From Siphonodentalium dalli (Eukaryota > Mollusca > Scaphopoda > Gadilida > Siphonodentaliidae), in contig CP136061.1 of NCBI GenBank assembly GCA_032622095.1, positions 123,638,754 to 123,702,753 on the forward strand: DNA of 64,000 nucleotides, given 5' to 3'. A program made the translations under genes and the position numbers. Shown here in pieces: positions 55,101 through 58,960 of this stretch; position 1 is the first letter of the stretch, and each line of letters starts with the position of its first letter. The notes under the pieces were generated by a model. That model saw only the letters and a program-made list of their open reading frames with translations. It had not been told where the DNA came from and searched no databases.

Positions 55101-56043
55101 GAAACCAAATTGTGAAAAAAAATGTGATCAGCAAACAAATTAGTTGAAGACCCATGACGCAAACCTGTATTTCCTTACACCGAATATAAACCTATCCGCT
55201 CAGAGTTGGAGTATACATGTAATTACAGAAACAATATTCGCCTTGCCCAAAATGTGAGAATTAATGCAATTTTGGGTGTACAGTAATGCCCTAAATAATC
55301 TACTCCTTAACCACAGCAGAATTATGGGTAATTTTTCAGGATTTAGTCGAAAATATGGCTTGTTGCCATTCATCGGAAATCTCTCATCGAGGCATTACTG
55401 TGAATCATTTTGGACTTTGATTGTCAAATGTTTATTAGGTACAATGGAAATCCAACCCATGGTTGAAATATATGAGTGGACGGAGGGTAATCCAACAAAG
55501 AGGAATAACCCTTGAATGGAAAATGTCAATGAACCCTCTTTTGAAAGTCCTCCCGATGCCAAATAAGCAGACCAAATTTCATCGAGATCTGATAACGCAT
55601 GGTTGAGGTATATGAGCAGATGCACATACATGATGGACGGATGCATGTAATCCAGTAAACACATCACCTTTTGGATGGGGGGGGGGGGGGGGTATAACAT
55701 CCATATAAAAGTATTTCACATAATTGACCTATTTTGATCACCAGAACTGGGCAGGAATGTGACGAGAATAATTACATATAGAGTGATGATTGAAACTCAA
55801 TGGATCTTTAAATGTTATATTATGTTACATTATGTTACAAAGCTAGTCAACATGATACATGTAGTTAATATTTGCATCCCAATTGATAATCAGCTAAGAT
55901 TGATAGGAGGATAAAGAAGGCATTCCATTTGTAAATAAAACACACAGTACCTGGAAAACTTCATCTGTTTTCTTCGATGGTCGTCCTGGTGACAAAATAT
56001 TGACTAAAGAGGAGACCCGAAGCAGAGATTTCCGACTCTTTTT
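12981..56043 (-). CDS. NET1/ARHGEF3: NET1/ARHGEF3-like Rho guanine-nucleotide exchange factor, 11 exons found, 5' incomplete
   Basis: Minus-strand gene: join of 12981-13132, 15115-15298, 17643-17744, 18339-18380, 21000-21058, 21276-21432, 22876-22952, 25663-25759, 26291-26353, 45280-45459 and 55951-56043. Every junction is GT-AG with matching phase; the sum is 1206 bases, so 401 residues plus stop. Order: a basic N-terminal stretch (KKSRKS), a Ser/Pro/Arg-rich linker (PTPSPAKRRLAQSWS), a DH domain from AIYELYQSE to about TYLYDDQ with the conserved MKYPLLLRTIQKY helix, then a PH domain (VFLFDEVLVITRPVT, EDLQDGEVKM, ANDQHDKRQWLQCLR). In vertebrates this family activates RhoA by GDP release, and its N-terminus carries nuclear-localisation signals. 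Vertebrate relatives are roughly 520-600 residues, so N-terminal exon(s) are missing from the model. The DH-PH linker (about 22 residues) was also not found. Family assignment is firm; NET1 versus ARHGEF3 cannot be settled. Confidence 0.9.
14259..14786. mobile_element. Family H inverted-repeat element (copy H1), TTAA-flanked
   Basis: The left end is TTAAAGATGGATTATCTC and the right end GAGATAATCCACCTTTAA. Inner arms include GTCCGGAAAAGCTTCCATC, ATTAATATTGATTTTATTTC and their inverses on the right. Length is 528 bases, with no gene in the middle. It lies in the intron between exons 11 and 10. A second copy is at about 63456-63842. Confidence 0.75.
15115..15298 (-). CDS. RhoGEF exon 10: first part of PH domain
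   Basis: It encodes KLHVFLFDEVLVITRPVT, YFRVFQNPIPANEL, VVEDLQDGEVKMGSF and RSAFGQGQP, the signature PH strands of the NET1/ARHGEF3 group. The acceptor is CGTTACAG at 15299-15302 and the donor is G|GTGAGT. It is 184 bases, phase 0 in and phase 1 out. The first PH strand, normally encoded just upstream, is not in this exon. A family B MITE begins only about 30 bases upstream of the acceptor. Confidence 0.93.
15329..15815 (+). mobile_element. Family B MITE (copy B1) interrupted by a family A element
   Basis: It starts TTAACCCTTTTTTTACTAAA, then GATTCTCCCATTCAG, AAAGTATACATTGGAATAG and the usual B interior up to ATCTGAACATT. There a complete family A element (15550-15800) is inserted, after which only the B terminus AAAGAAAGGGTTAA remains. 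The B left end is about 30 bases from the acceptor of RhoGEF exon 10. Confidence 0.75.
15550..15800 (-). mobile_element. Family A MITE (copy A4) nested inside family B
   Basis: It begins TTAACCCTTTCATGACTGAG and ends GGAAGCTGCAGTAATGGAAG followed by GGTTAA. It is in reverse orientation relative to A1. Both hairpins are present, with TTAA on both sides. It sits within a family B copy, so A was active after that B insertion. Confidence 0.8.
16255..16504 (+). mobile_element. Family B MITE (copy B2)
   Basis: It starts TTAACCCTTTCTATGCTAAA and ends GATAGAAGGGTTAA. The interior has the conserved GCAGAAGGAGTCCTAT and a short palindrome around TCATTTGTTGAACTTATTAT with its inverse ATAATAAGTTCAA. It is non-coding. 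Confidence 0.8.
16798..17046 (+). repeat. ACAAGAG-headed interspersed repeat
   Basis: It starts ACAAGAGCATCGCTAGGGC and contains GGCGGAATCCAAATTC, AACTTTACCTGTATTTTG, CCAAATTTCATTCCATTCAG, TCTGGAAATCA and a terminal ACGGACGG run before a T-rich end. It shares this order with copies at 21859, 27144 and 62627. There is no target duplication or coding frame that I could define. Confidence 0.65.
17643..17744 (-). CDS. RhoGEF exon 9: C-terminal DH helix
   Basis: It encodes IKSAEKIVAEADRKTGEAK followed by IYFKSRITYLYDDQ, corresponding to the last DH helix and its KTGE motif. The acceptor is CCTTGTAG and the donor is CAG|GTAAGT. It is 102 bases (34 codons), phase 0 at both ends. Confidence 0.9.
17992..18177 (+). 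repeat. 30-bp minisatellite, six copies, two alternating variants
   Basis: Tandem units of 30 bases (ACTGAACAATACAAGGTGAC then ATCACATGAG) alternate between AAGG and ATAG variants, so a 60-base higher-order unit is visible. Because 30 is a multiple of three, all frames look like repeats of open reading frame; these are not genes. It lies in the intron between exons 9 and 8. Confidence 0.9.
18339..18380 (-). CDS. RhoGEF exon 8: short DH exon
   Basis: This 42-base exon, TPCADEDFQFLDEA, lies between TTTTGCAG and GCT|GTAAGT. It joins in phase to IQKY before and IKSAEKI after, matching the family pattern of a polar loop then the EAI..I helix. It is too short for ORF-based detection and was found only by splice sites and homology. 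Confidence 0.85.
18507..20231 (+). mobile_element. Family A MITE (copy A5) split by a 1.45-kb repeat insertion
   Basis: The left two thirds of family A run from TTAACCATTCCATGACTGG at 18507 to CATATATAAGA near 18710. The remaining end (GCAATGGCACAGGATCTTTA to CTCCTGTCATGAAAGG) resumes at about 20174. The material between is the ACAAGAG-headed tandem repeat. The A copy is therefore older than the insertion. Confidence 0.75.
18710..20172 (+). repeat. ACAAGAG-headed element with internal tandem repeats
   Basis: It begins ACAAGAGGTACGCTGTCGCG and ends with CGGACGGACGGAGACGTCGA, TATACCCGCCGACTTCAAG and GGGGCATAATAA. Between are about five imperfect repeats, each with GGGCCATAACTCTGG, ATGCATGTAGCTGTTCCCCC, CACCATACCAAATATCAGC, CTGCCCAGCGGTTGCTGAAC and AATGCAAAATGTTTGTACGG. 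No transposase-like frame is present. It is inserted in family A copy A5. Confidence 0.75.
20358..20745 (+). mobile_element. Family D MITE (copy D1)
   Basis: The termini are AACCCTTTACCCAACAGAAG and TTGTTGGGTAAAGGGTTA. Two strong hairpins are each made of AATGCATTCTCTTATATATG plus GCGAGTCGACC and the inverse. Downstream is a unique part with ACTATCACAATGTGGTCAAG. It is nearly identical to 28873-29252. Confidence 0.85.
21000..21058 (-). CDS. RhoGEF exon 7: DH conserved region 3
   Basis: It encodes (D)GTRSRFMKYPLLLRTIQKY, the most conserved DH segment and part of the Rho-contacting face. The acceptor is TTCTTTCAG and the donor is TAT|GTGAGT. The first two bases complete a split Asp codon with the previous exon. 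Length is 59 bases. Confidence 0.92.
21155..21268 (-). mobile_element. Family F right-end fragment abutting a splice donor
   Basis: It contains GGGGACCTCATTCTGCAAAT, GTCTGACACACTA and the terminus CACTATTTCCAGGCTTGG. The terminus ends 7 bases inside the intron that follows RhoGEF exon 6. The insertion left the donor GTATGT intact. Confidence 0.7.
21276..21432 (-). CDS. RhoGEF exon 6: central DH domain
   Basis: It encodes VPKLDEYVPYCSNQ, FAKALFDDKKNDPAVDDFLQ and RCQESPFSRKLDLWSLL. The RC.ESPFSRKLDLW run is nearly invariant in NET1/ARHGEF3 proteins. The acceptor is AATTTCAG and the donor is TTAG|GTATGT. It is 157 bases, phase 0 in and phase 1 out. A family F fragment ends 7 bases into the following intron. 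Confidence 0.93.
21859..22095 (+). repeat. ACAAGAG-headed interspersed repeat
   Basis: It starts ACAAGAGTATCCCTAGGACA and carries AAAGGGCCATAA, GAACTTGACCTGTATTTTGT, AACAAATTTCATTCCATTCA and ATCATCCAGAAATCC, in the same order as the copy at 16798. Confidence 0.6.
22203..22450. repeat. Possible short interspersed repeat (ATTTATATAGCGC type)
   Basis: The stretch has TGTATTTATATAGCGCATTA, then TTTCAATGCGCTTTACATC, the paired motif seen in many animal short repeats. It is followed by GTGACCTTGCTCAAGGGTCA, which is itself palindromic. No second full copy is in the window, so this is recognition by motif only. Confidence 0.4.
22876..22952 (-). CDS. RhoGEF exon 5: DH domain
   Basis: It encodes LVSRLQQQRLADGTTESVGQ then QLVEW. 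It joins in phase to PVHE(D) before and VPKLDEY after. The acceptor is ATTTCCAG and the donor is TGG|GTGAGT. Length is 77 bases. Confidence 0.9.
23046..23283 (+). mobile_element. Family B MITE (copy B3)
   Basis: It starts TTAACACTTTCTATACTAAA and ends GTTTAGTATAGAAAGGGTTAA with the usual interior (GCAGAAGGAGTCCTATTTAT). It lies in the intron between exons 5 and 4. Confidence 0.8.
23343..23556. mobile_element. Family E MITE (copy E2), long palindrome
   Basis: The left arm AATGCCCTAAATAATCGACT ... CATTCATCGGAAAGCTCTC is followed by its inverse ending AGGGCATTACTGTA. The left terminus is mutated (AGAAATGCC instead of CAGTAATGCC). Confidence 0.85.
23604..24380 (+). repeat. Direct duplication, unit about 397 bases
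   Basis: CCCTTAGCACAATGTTCCAAG at 23608 recurs as CCTTAGCAGAATGTTCCAAG at 24005. The two are followed by parallel sequence including TAGAGTCATTGACCTCATGT, CAATTCTTGTATAGGAATTT and ATCGAAAAACATGTCATTC. Identity is high with small indels, so the duplication is fairly recent. It is intronic and shows no gene. Confidence 0.8.
24437..24880 (-). mobile_element. Family F element, full length (copy F3)
   Basis: The ends are CCTTGAAATAGTGTGTGTCA and the inverse ACACTATTTCAAGGCTTGG. Two palindromic hairpins, each with GAATGAGGTCCC and AATTTAGTGATGCTA arms, are joined by a middle with TTACTTT/AAAGTAACTG and CTTCCCAGAA stretches shared with 52226 and 60621. There is no coding frame. The superfamily is unclear. 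Confidence 0.8.
25111..25268. mobile_element. Family C MITE (copy C3), shortened
   Basis: The termini are TTAACCCTTTCAGTGCCAAG and GTGGCACTGAAAGGGTTAA. The left arm is complete but the right arm has lost the part from the centre to TTCAAGGAAATATGGG. Confidence 0.85.
25332..25588 (+). mobile_element. Family B MITE (copy B4)
   Basis: It runs from TTAACCTTTCTTTCACTAAA to GATAAAGAAAGTGTTAGA with the conserved GTGCAGAAGGTTTCCTAT and ATAATAAGTCCAACAAACG interior. The right TTAA is mutated. It lies just upstream (plus strand) of RhoGEF exon 4. Confidence 0.75.
25663..25759 (-). CDS. RhoGEF exon 4: DH domain
   Basis: It encodes TYHDSMQKLQLLSDGELSQ, then IFGPIDSLIPVHE. The YHD.M.KL and IFG.IDSLIP.HE blocks are family hallmarks. 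The acceptor is TTTTTTGCAG. The donor is G|GTCAGT, slightly off consensus at +3. It is 97 bases, phase 0 to 1. Confidence 0.92.
26291..26353 (-). CDS. RhoGEF exon 3: start of DH domain (CR1)
   Basis: It encodes AIYELYQSETDIIDDLNIA plus KK. The Glu of AIYE is the conserved Rho-contacting residue of DH conserved region 1. The acceptor is ATTCCAG and the donor is AAA|GTAAGT. It is 63 bases, phase 0 at both ends. It joins directly to KRQE from exon 2, giving the family's RQEAIYE. Confidence 0.92.
26402..26803 (+). mobile_element. Family A MITE (A12) carrying a nested family C element
   Basis: Family A runs from TTAACCCTTCCATGACTGG to the left arm of the second hairpin, then through a deletion junction to ATAGATCTTTAA. 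Family C (26589-26762) is inserted at this internal TTAA. Family A resumes with TTAATGCTACACC and ends GGTCATGAAATGGTTAA. Confidence 0.85.
26589..26762. mobile_element. Family C MITE (copy C4) nested in family A
   Basis: It runs from TTAACCCTTTCAGTGCCAAG to CTTGGCACTGAAAGGGTTAA with arms as in C1 and a central deletion after GAGCTCTTAGAG. It uses the TTAA inside family A's GATCTTTAATGC as target. Confidence 0.88.
27144..27385 (+). repeat. ACAAGAG-headed interspersed repeat
   Basis: It starts ACAAGAGCATCGCCAGGGCA and has AAAGGGCCATAACTCTGGTG, GAACCCAAATTCGAACTTAA, CATATACCAAATCTCATAAT and CCATCTGGAAATC. A 142-codon open frame overlaps it but is repeat-derived and has no protein-family features. 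Confidence 0.65.
27935..28548 (+). repeat. Tandem duplication, unit 307 bases, two copies
   Basis: GATCCAATTATTTCATACTT occurs at 27935 and 28242 and the following sequence is almost identical. It includes CTCAGAGGAAGGTTCAGAGA and AGCAGTCATGATGGCAAACT. A few substitutions and a small indel separate the copies. The minus-strand open frames in each copy are duplicates of one another and not supported as genes. Confidence 0.9.
28672..28745 (+). mobile_element. Chimeric fragment: family C left end fused to family D hairpin arm
   Basis: It opens TTAACCCTTTGAGTGCCAGG and CCGATTTTTGTATCAACCCA (family C), then switches at CATATACCCTGTGCC to AATGCATTCTCTTATATATG CGAGTCGACCAT (family D). A fragment of family G follows (28748-28870). 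Confidence 0.7.
28873..29252 (+). mobile_element. Family D MITE (copy D2), TTAA-flanked
   Basis: It runs from TTAACCCTTTACCCAACAG to TTGGGTAAAGGGTTAA. Sequence is nearly identical to D1 (20358) over its whole length including both hairpins and the AACACATAAAAAATTATAAA middle, implying recent spread. Confidence 0.88.
29317..29430. mobile_element. Fused fragments of family E and family B
   Basis: The right arm of family E (CATAATTCTGCTGTGGTTAA to AGGGCATTA) runs directly into interior family B sequence (TAATATAAGCAGACGGCAGG, TATTAAGTTCAACAAAATG). Both ends are truncated. Confidence 0.6.
30728..30990 (+). mobile_element. Family B MITE (copy B5)
   Basis: It starts TTAACCCTTTCTATACTAAA and ends near TTTATAGTATAGAAACAGT. 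The interior palindrome AACATATTATCTGAACATTT and GCAGAAGGAGTCCTGTTTAC are present. The right TTAA is lost. Confidence 0.75.
31062..31285 (+). repeat. 78-bp tandem repeat, three copies, built on a family G terminus
   Basis: Each unit reads TTGAATTTTTTATCCATTTA through TTTGATGTTTGAGAGGGGAA and, in the first two, ends ATCGGATTGAGTACCTTTAA, which is the terminal sequence of family G. A 78-base period keeps the frame open, giving a spurious 100-codon open frame. Confidence 0.85.
31314..31498 (+). mobile_element. Family A MITE, shortened (A6)
   Basis: It has TGACTGGACCTTCCTGAAAT, a rearranged first hairpin, the right half of the second hairpin and the end CTCCCATCATGAAAGGGTTA. The central linker is deleted. 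Confidence 0.75.
31555..32148 (-). mobile_element. Family A MITE (A7) split by a nested family D element
   Basis: The reversed family A end TTAACCCTTCCATGAGCTGA and GATGCAGCATTAA at 31555-31590 is followed by family D. Family A continues at 31990 with TTAAAGATCCTGTGCCAGAC and ends GTCATGGTAGGGTTAA at 32148. The insertion point is the same internal TTAA used by family C in A12. Confidence 0.85.
31587..31993 (+). mobile_element. Family D MITE (copy D3) nested in family A
   Basis: It runs from TTAACCCTTTACCCAACAG to TTGTTGGGTAAAGGGTTAA. Compared with D1/D2 the left arm of the first hairpin is missing (from GCCCTGTGCC straight to ATAGGTCGCC), and a short internal duplication (AAAATT.ATAAAATTGT) enlarges the middle. 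Confidence 0.88.
32429..32759 (+). mobile_element. Family B MITE, long form (B6)
   Basis: The left end is TTAACCAATTGTTACCAAAT with TTCTCCCATCAGTTATAAAA. The right end has the full inverse arm (CCATTCCAATATATACTTTT, GGAGAATCCATTCAGTAAAG, AAAGGGTTAA). It shows that the complete family B is a roughly 330-base fold-back, of which other copies are internal deletions. Confidence 0.8.
32960..33095 (-). mobile_element. Family A MITE, partial (A8)
   Basis: It starts TAACCCGTTCATGATGTGAG, with GGTGCAGCATTCAATACCCT and one hairpin, ending near AATGCACTGGCATAG. The other hairpin and terminus are lost. Confidence 0.7.
34153..34649. mobile_element. Family J inverted-repeat element (copy J1)
   Basis: The left arm is AGGCGACAACAATTTTTAAG and TCTGGTTTACGAACATG. 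The right arm is GTTCGTAAACCAGACTTAAA and TATTGGTGTCGCCT. The middle is A/T-rich with homopolymer runs. Copy J2 lies at 8107-8574. Confidence 0.7.
34741..34888 (-). mobile_element. Family A MITE, half element (A9)
   Basis: It begins in the linker (GGCCTTGCAAGGTCAAAGTA), has one full hairpin and ends TTTTCGCAAAAATTCAGG, AGCTCCAGTTATGGAAGGG, TTAA. Confidence 0.8.
37071..37137 (+). mobile_element. Family A end fragment
   Basis: Only ATAGGGAGCCTCACATATATAAG through GCACTGGCACAGGATCTG and CTGTACCAGCGCAGC remain. Confidence 0.65.
38036..38270 (+). mobile_element. Degenerate family B element
   Basis: Recognisable marks are TACTGAATAGATTCTCTCAA, CAATTATAAAAGCATATCTT, ATTCATTGGCATGAATGTTC and TGTTCAAAAACTG. 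Many substitutions make this the oldest-looking B copy. Confidence 0.45.
38341..38543. mobile_element. Family E MITE (copy E4), diverged
   Basis: The palindrome has CAGAATTATGGGAAATTTTT and TTGTTGCCATTCATCGGACC in the left arm and matching inverse sequence on the right. The termini are diverged from CAGTAATGC. Confidence 0.75.
39711..40863 (+). repeat. Direct duplication, period 609 bases, each carrying a family B end
   Basis: CGTGGGATGTGCTATTGATC occurs at 39721 and 40330 and the copies stay nearly identical through a family B right half (GGGAGAATCCCTTTAGTATG, AAAGGGTTAA) and beyond. The second copy lacks about 65 bases near its end. A third, diverged left part lies at 43278-43442, on the far side of the 41-43 kb array. 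Confidence 0.85.
41344..41482 (+). repeat. TG/TA microsatellite
   Basis: Mixed (TGTA)n, (TATG)n and (TA)n over about 140 bases. It produces long spurious open frames full of Cys/Tyr/Val or Thr/His/Ile. Confidence 0.95.
41490..41922 (+). mobile_element. Insertion in the array, possibly the 3' end of a non-LTR retrotransposon
   Basis: This 430-base stretch is G+C-rich (GGGACGGCCGCTCTGGGTTA, GCGACGGGAAGACGGCCAG, GTCACGTCATCGCCCGG) and unlike the array. It ends TATCCAATAAACATTTATTC ATTC directly before array sequence resumes at CACCTGTAGCCCGTGC. A poly-A signal followed by a short ATTC repeat is what some LINE 3' tails look like; no RT sequence is present, so this is tentative. Confidence 0.4.
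43862..45316 (-). repeat. Tandem array of RhoGEF exon-2 3' end plus splice donor (unit about 60 bases, ~21 copies)
   Basis: Read on the minus strand, each unit is ATGAAACTAAGCCAACAGGC plus a variable AAACGACAAGAG-like end (exonic part, about 36 bases), then GTTAGTCACTTTAAAATATT and a few more bases (intronic part, about 24). The first unit is the genuine end of exon 2 and its donor; the rest lie in intron 2. Most units keep a GT donor (GTTAGT or GTCGGT). Unit subtypes recur in the same order every six units: GTTTCATCAGTAATG and CTATGTTGTTTGG marks recur 357-358 bases apart. The far end (43862-44030) is diverged and broken by a family B fragment. Confidence 0.9.
45280..45459 (-). CDS. RhoGEF exon 2: basic/Pro-rich linker before the DH domain
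   Basis: It encodes 60 residues: RSVSFKVPSSPTPQRSNV, then TSYKAPTPSPAKRRLAQSWS, and the end MKLSQQAIKRQE. Vertebrate relatives have the same RSISF, PAKRR and RQEAIYE landmarks in this order. The acceptor is CTCTTTTGCAG and the donor is GAG|GTTAGT. The 3' end of this exon and its donor are the seed of the tandem array at 43.9-45.3 kb. TPSP and RSVS are plausible kinase sites, an inference only. Confidence 0.88.
46629..46794. mobile_element. CG-rich palindromic element
   Basis: The left arm AGAACTGCATGAGTGTCTGG, TTATCGCACGAGATTTGTTG and GATACCTCGAGTGCGGGACT is mirrored by the right arm ending GACACTCACGCAGTTCT. It is nearly perfect over about 80 bases per arm with no loop. It is much richer in CG than the flanks. 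Only one copy is in the window. Confidence 0.8.
49011..49232. mobile_element. Family E MITE (copy E5), complete palindrome
   Basis: It runs from CAGTAATGCTCTAAGTAATC to AGAGCATTACTGTA. Arms of about 105 bases include CACAGCAGAATTATGGGTAA and TTGCCATTCATCGGAAAGCT. The TA-type target and CAGT-type ends resemble Tc1/mariner MITEs. Confidence 0.88.
49284..49400 (+). repeat. 27-bp minisatellite, about four copies
   Basis: GTTAAATGGTGGGTCAATGC plus GGATCCT is repeated with single-base changes; the last copy is one base shorter. Each unit contains a BamHI-type GGATCC. Confidence 0.9.
49805..50022. mobile_element. Family E MITE (copy E6), complete, TA-flanked
   Basis: It runs from TACAGTAATGCCCTAACTAA to TTAGGCCATTACTGTA. 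It is nearly perfect, with a mid-point of GAAAGCTTTCCCCGAGAGCT. Confidence 0.9.
50232..50258 (+). repeat. Poly-C run of 27
   Basis: An uninterrupted run of C. Length is likely to be unreliable in any assembly. Confidence 0.95.
51788..52215 (+). mobile_element. Family B MITE (B9) carrying a nested family E element
   Basis: It runs from TTAACCATTTCTATACCAAA to TATGAAATGGGTTAA. The interior GCAGATGAGAGATAATAAGT and GAAGGAGTCCTGTATAATAG are present, then a family E copy (51943-52137), then CATTTGAACATTTCCTGCGA. Confidence 0.85.
51943..52137. mobile_element. Family E MITE (copy E7) nested in family B
   Basis: It runs from TACAGTAATGCCCTAAATAT to TTTAGGGCATTACTGTA. The arms are as in the other copies, with a shortened centre (GGAAAGCTCTTACTGAGCC). 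Confidence 0.9.
52226..52670 (+). mobile_element. Family F element, full length (copy F4)
   Basis: The ends are CCAAGCCTTGAAATAGTGTG and CACTATTTCAAGGCATGG. Flanking TCAGATC on both sides is a possible 7-bp target duplication. The two palindromic hairpins with GAATGAGGT and TAAATTTGGTGACGCT-type arms match F3, in reverse orientation. Confidence 0.82.
53599..54500 (+). repeat. Minisatellite (unit about 58-75 bases) split by a 500-base insertion
   Basis: Units carry TTACCCGGGTGTAGTGTGAA, AACCCTATTATTATCC and TAAACAATCATGTGTATA. Five run from 53599 to about 53917 and one and a half resume at 54420. The insertion contains the palindrome at 54261-54422. Confidence 0.8.
54261..54422. mobile_element. 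Long palindrome inside the split minisatellite
   Basis: The left arm AAGGATTAACTGTCATGTGG, TTTATGGAGATGTAACGGTG and AGGTAAGTGGTCATAACTTG is mirrored almost exactly by the right arm ending CATGACAGTTAATCCTTA. The loop is about 10 bases. Confidence 0.85.
54608..54796 (-). mobile_element. Family B MITE, right half (B10)
   Basis: It runs from TTGTTGAACTTATTATCTGA to TTGGGAGAATCCATTTAGTA and TAGAAAGGGTTCA. The left half is missing. Confidence 0.75.
55279..55402 (+). mobile_element. Family E MITE, one arm (copy E8)
   Basis: It runs from TACAGTAATGCCCTAAATAA through CATTCATCGGAAATCTCTC, then only GAGGCATTACTGTG remains of the right arm, the same type of right-arm loss as E1. Confidence 0.85.
55951..56043 (-). 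CDS. RhoGEF exon 1 of the model (an internal N-terminal exon)
   Basis: It encodes KKSRKSLLRVSSLVNILSPG and RPSKKTDEVFQ, matching the family's basic stretch followed by RV(T/S)SLA.LI.P. The acceptor is TCTTTTACAG and the donor is CCAG|GTACTG. It is 93 bases, phase 0 in and out. Because it opens with an acceptor and has no start codon, at least one more exon with the initiator Met must lie upstream, in 56-64 kb or beyond. The basic run is a likely nuclear-localisation signal by analogy with NET1. Confidence 0.85.
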
Positions 56044-57647
56044 CTGTAAAAGATAAAGAGGACAATGAGGTTAGACAAACAAGTAATCCACATGCCCGCT
56101 TTGATCCGGGAACGGATGTGACAATAAGACTCGAGAGTGCATTGTTTGGAAAAGATCTCAAGTGGAATACAAGTTACTGTCTTGTGTTAAACAAAAGAAC
56201 TATGACTTGAACTGTGATCTGAGGCAGTTTTTGGTGTGACAATGTAATTCTTACTCCAGAGAAATTATCAGTATTTAGAAATCATGGAAACCCTTGAGTT
56301 AGCAACATCAAAGAATTTTTTTGAAAAAAAAAAAAAGTTGACTGAAGTTTCAGTTTCTTCAAATCTTGAGATACATATAGAAAGAAATGATTTCTTAATC
56401 ACAAGAAAATTTTTGAAGGAAAAAAGGGTTCAAAATTTGAACTTTTTTTTTTCTTCAAAATTTGCACAATTTGCTATCCTCATACATATGTAAAAAAAAA
56501 ATTCCCGCATACAACTATTCTCAGGTGCCTAATAATTGTGTCAGCAAATTATTAATTTGGAGAAAATTAATAATTTTTCCCAACAATCACTATTATTTGG
56601 CATTGAGACATGGAGTGACATTGCCATCACTATTATTAATTTCAGCCTGCATGTAAATCCCCACCCATAGCTATTATTAGGCTATCATGATCATTCGGCA
56701 CTTGAGAGTACCCTGTTTTCAATTTTATGTAGAATTAAACTGCAATTGCAATTCATGAACAGGTAAACAAAACCGAAGTTGCTATGTGTTGAATACTATT
56801 GACACTATTGCTACAGAATCAGGTTACTATGTTTTCAGATTTTAGCAGTTTTAGGACCAGGAACCAGTCTATTTAACAAAATACAAGGGAACGCGCCAAT
56901 AAACAGATATGAAAGTAACAAAAACAATGGCAAATGACAGCTTAAATCACAATGGTCATTCATCTACATGTACTTTATGCTGAAAATCTATTATTATAAT
57001 GAACCCTTGATCTCTGTGAAGTAGACAGTTGTTGCCGAATTTTGCGCATTAGATGGGTCCTGATACGATTTCATTCAGCCGACCGATGTTCATAGTAACC
57101 TGACATTTTTTGCCACTAACTTCAGAGGTGCAAATATAGTAAGCTTATACTGCGTGACCTGGACTCCCTTATGGCAGTAAACAAGTTCAAGATCCGAGAT
57201 TCCAGAAATACCCCTGAGGATGACTTCCCGCAATAGCTTCATTCCAGAAATAAAACAAAGTGAAAGCAGCTAACTACAATTGATTATTTTGCGTCAAACA
57301 ATAATTCAATGAAGCAAATATAAAAATGCTAAATTTAAAACGATTGACGTAATTGCCACTACAAAGTCCCCAAGATGTTTAATCTTTTATCATACTCAAC
57401 ACATCGATAAAGCAATATGGCAACAACAGCCAGGGATTTGTGTACCAAAGTCTCACACCATTGTGACGGAAAAAGTCTCACTAGGTGCTTAGCGGCCAAT
57501 CACCCGTACCAAGGCCACTTATTTTCAATCGTTTACTTTCATGAATATAATATATACATCCCTGACTTTTTACTTGCTCTGAGACGCTTCACACTTTTCA
57601 CGAAGGTAGCAGGGAAATGAGCTATCGCTTGAATAATTGATACAAGA

Positions 57648-57862
57648 TACAGTAATGCTCTAATTAATCGACTCCTTAACACAGCAGAATTATGGGTAAC
57701 TTTTCAGGATTTAGTTGGAAATATGGCTTGTTGCCATTCATCGGAAAGCTCTCGGCGTGAGCTTTCGGATGAATGGCAACAAGCCATATTTCCGACTAAA
57801 TCCTGAAAAGTTACCCATAATTCTGCTGTGGTTAAGGAGTCGATTAATTAGAGCATTACTGT
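57648..57862. mobile_element. Family E MITE (copy E9), complete
   Basis: It runs from TACAGTAATGCTCTAATTAA to AATTAGAGCATTACTGTA, near-perfect palindrome with centre AGCTCTCGGCGTGAGCTTTC. Confidence 0.9.
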
Positions 57863-58169
57863 AACTCATGTTAGACCTTCAAGTTGGCTTCAATGCTTAT
57901 TAAAGGTCAACACAGTGTTTGCAACTTAAAATTCTGAAGATATTAGTGGAATGAGCATTCTAAAAAACAAAACAAAAGTCCATTACTTGCGAAATGAAAA
58001 TGAAAATTAACTGAAGATTTGACATTTACTCATTTTCAACTGAATTTTAACAGTTGACAATCAATGTTAGCAGCATTTATTCACTTCAGGTCTATTGTTC
58101 ATCACCCAATTTGGATGATGAGAAGTCAATAAATTATTGCTTTTCCTTAAAATTGTTTTCTTTATATTA

Positions 58170-58960
58170 ACAAGAGGATGCACCGGCAGTGCTGGTATAC
58201 CCGCCACTGGGCAAATTCAAACATAGGAAGCCTCAGGTAGGAATCCAAATACTGAGGACCTCTGCAATTCTCTCCTGCGTATATGATCAGTCATTCAAAT
58301 AATGGTTTAAAAAACATCAACAGTCCGATAGACAAAAAGGACCACAACACTGGGATAATCATGATTTTTGCACTAATTCGAGATGGTGAAGCAAGCCACT
58401 TGTTTACCAACATTTATTGAAATATGTTCATATCTGTTCATATTTGTTGAGAGTTATCAAGCCAGATTAAAAAAAAATTGGAGAAAAATGCCGAACGAAG
58501 GTAAAAAAAAATCAAACAAGGTTATTTGGCACACTTTTGAAAGCAATTGTGATGGCGAATCTCCATACAAAATTCTTAGATTCAATAACTCATAGAGATA
58601 TCTATGTGGACGGACAAAAAAAAAATGATTTCCAGATAAACAAAGGTAATTCTAGAATGGAAAATGTAGACGTAATTTACCACTCTTTTGAAAGCAGTCA
58701 TGATGGTGAATCTCCATAACAAATTTCATTCAAATATATAACCCATGCCTGAGATATCTATTCGCATGGAAGGACAAAAACCCACATTTTGAGATAAAGA
58801 AAGATACATGTTACTCAAGAACGGAAAATGTGAACGTCATTGCTCTTTTTTTGAAAGCAGTCATGATGGCGAACCTTCATACCAAATTTCATTCAGATCT
58901 GATACCCCATGGCTGAGATATTTTTCAATTCTATAGTATGGGAGTTCTGAAAAAACCAGT
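58170..58960 (+). repeat. ACAAGAG-headed repeat with tandem units
   Basis: It starts ACAAGAGGATGCACCGGCAG then TGCTGGTATACCCGCC. Three to four units follow with GAAAGCAGTCATGATGGCGA, CATACCAAATTTCATTCAGA and CCCATGGCTGAGATAT. The same core is present in the 28-kb duplication and at 55540-55640. Confidence 0.6.

Noticed and set aside
55395-55700. 101-codon minus-strand open frame starting in poly-Pro
   Set aside because: The Pro run is a G homopolymer read on the other strand; the rest covers a family E arm and featureless sequence.
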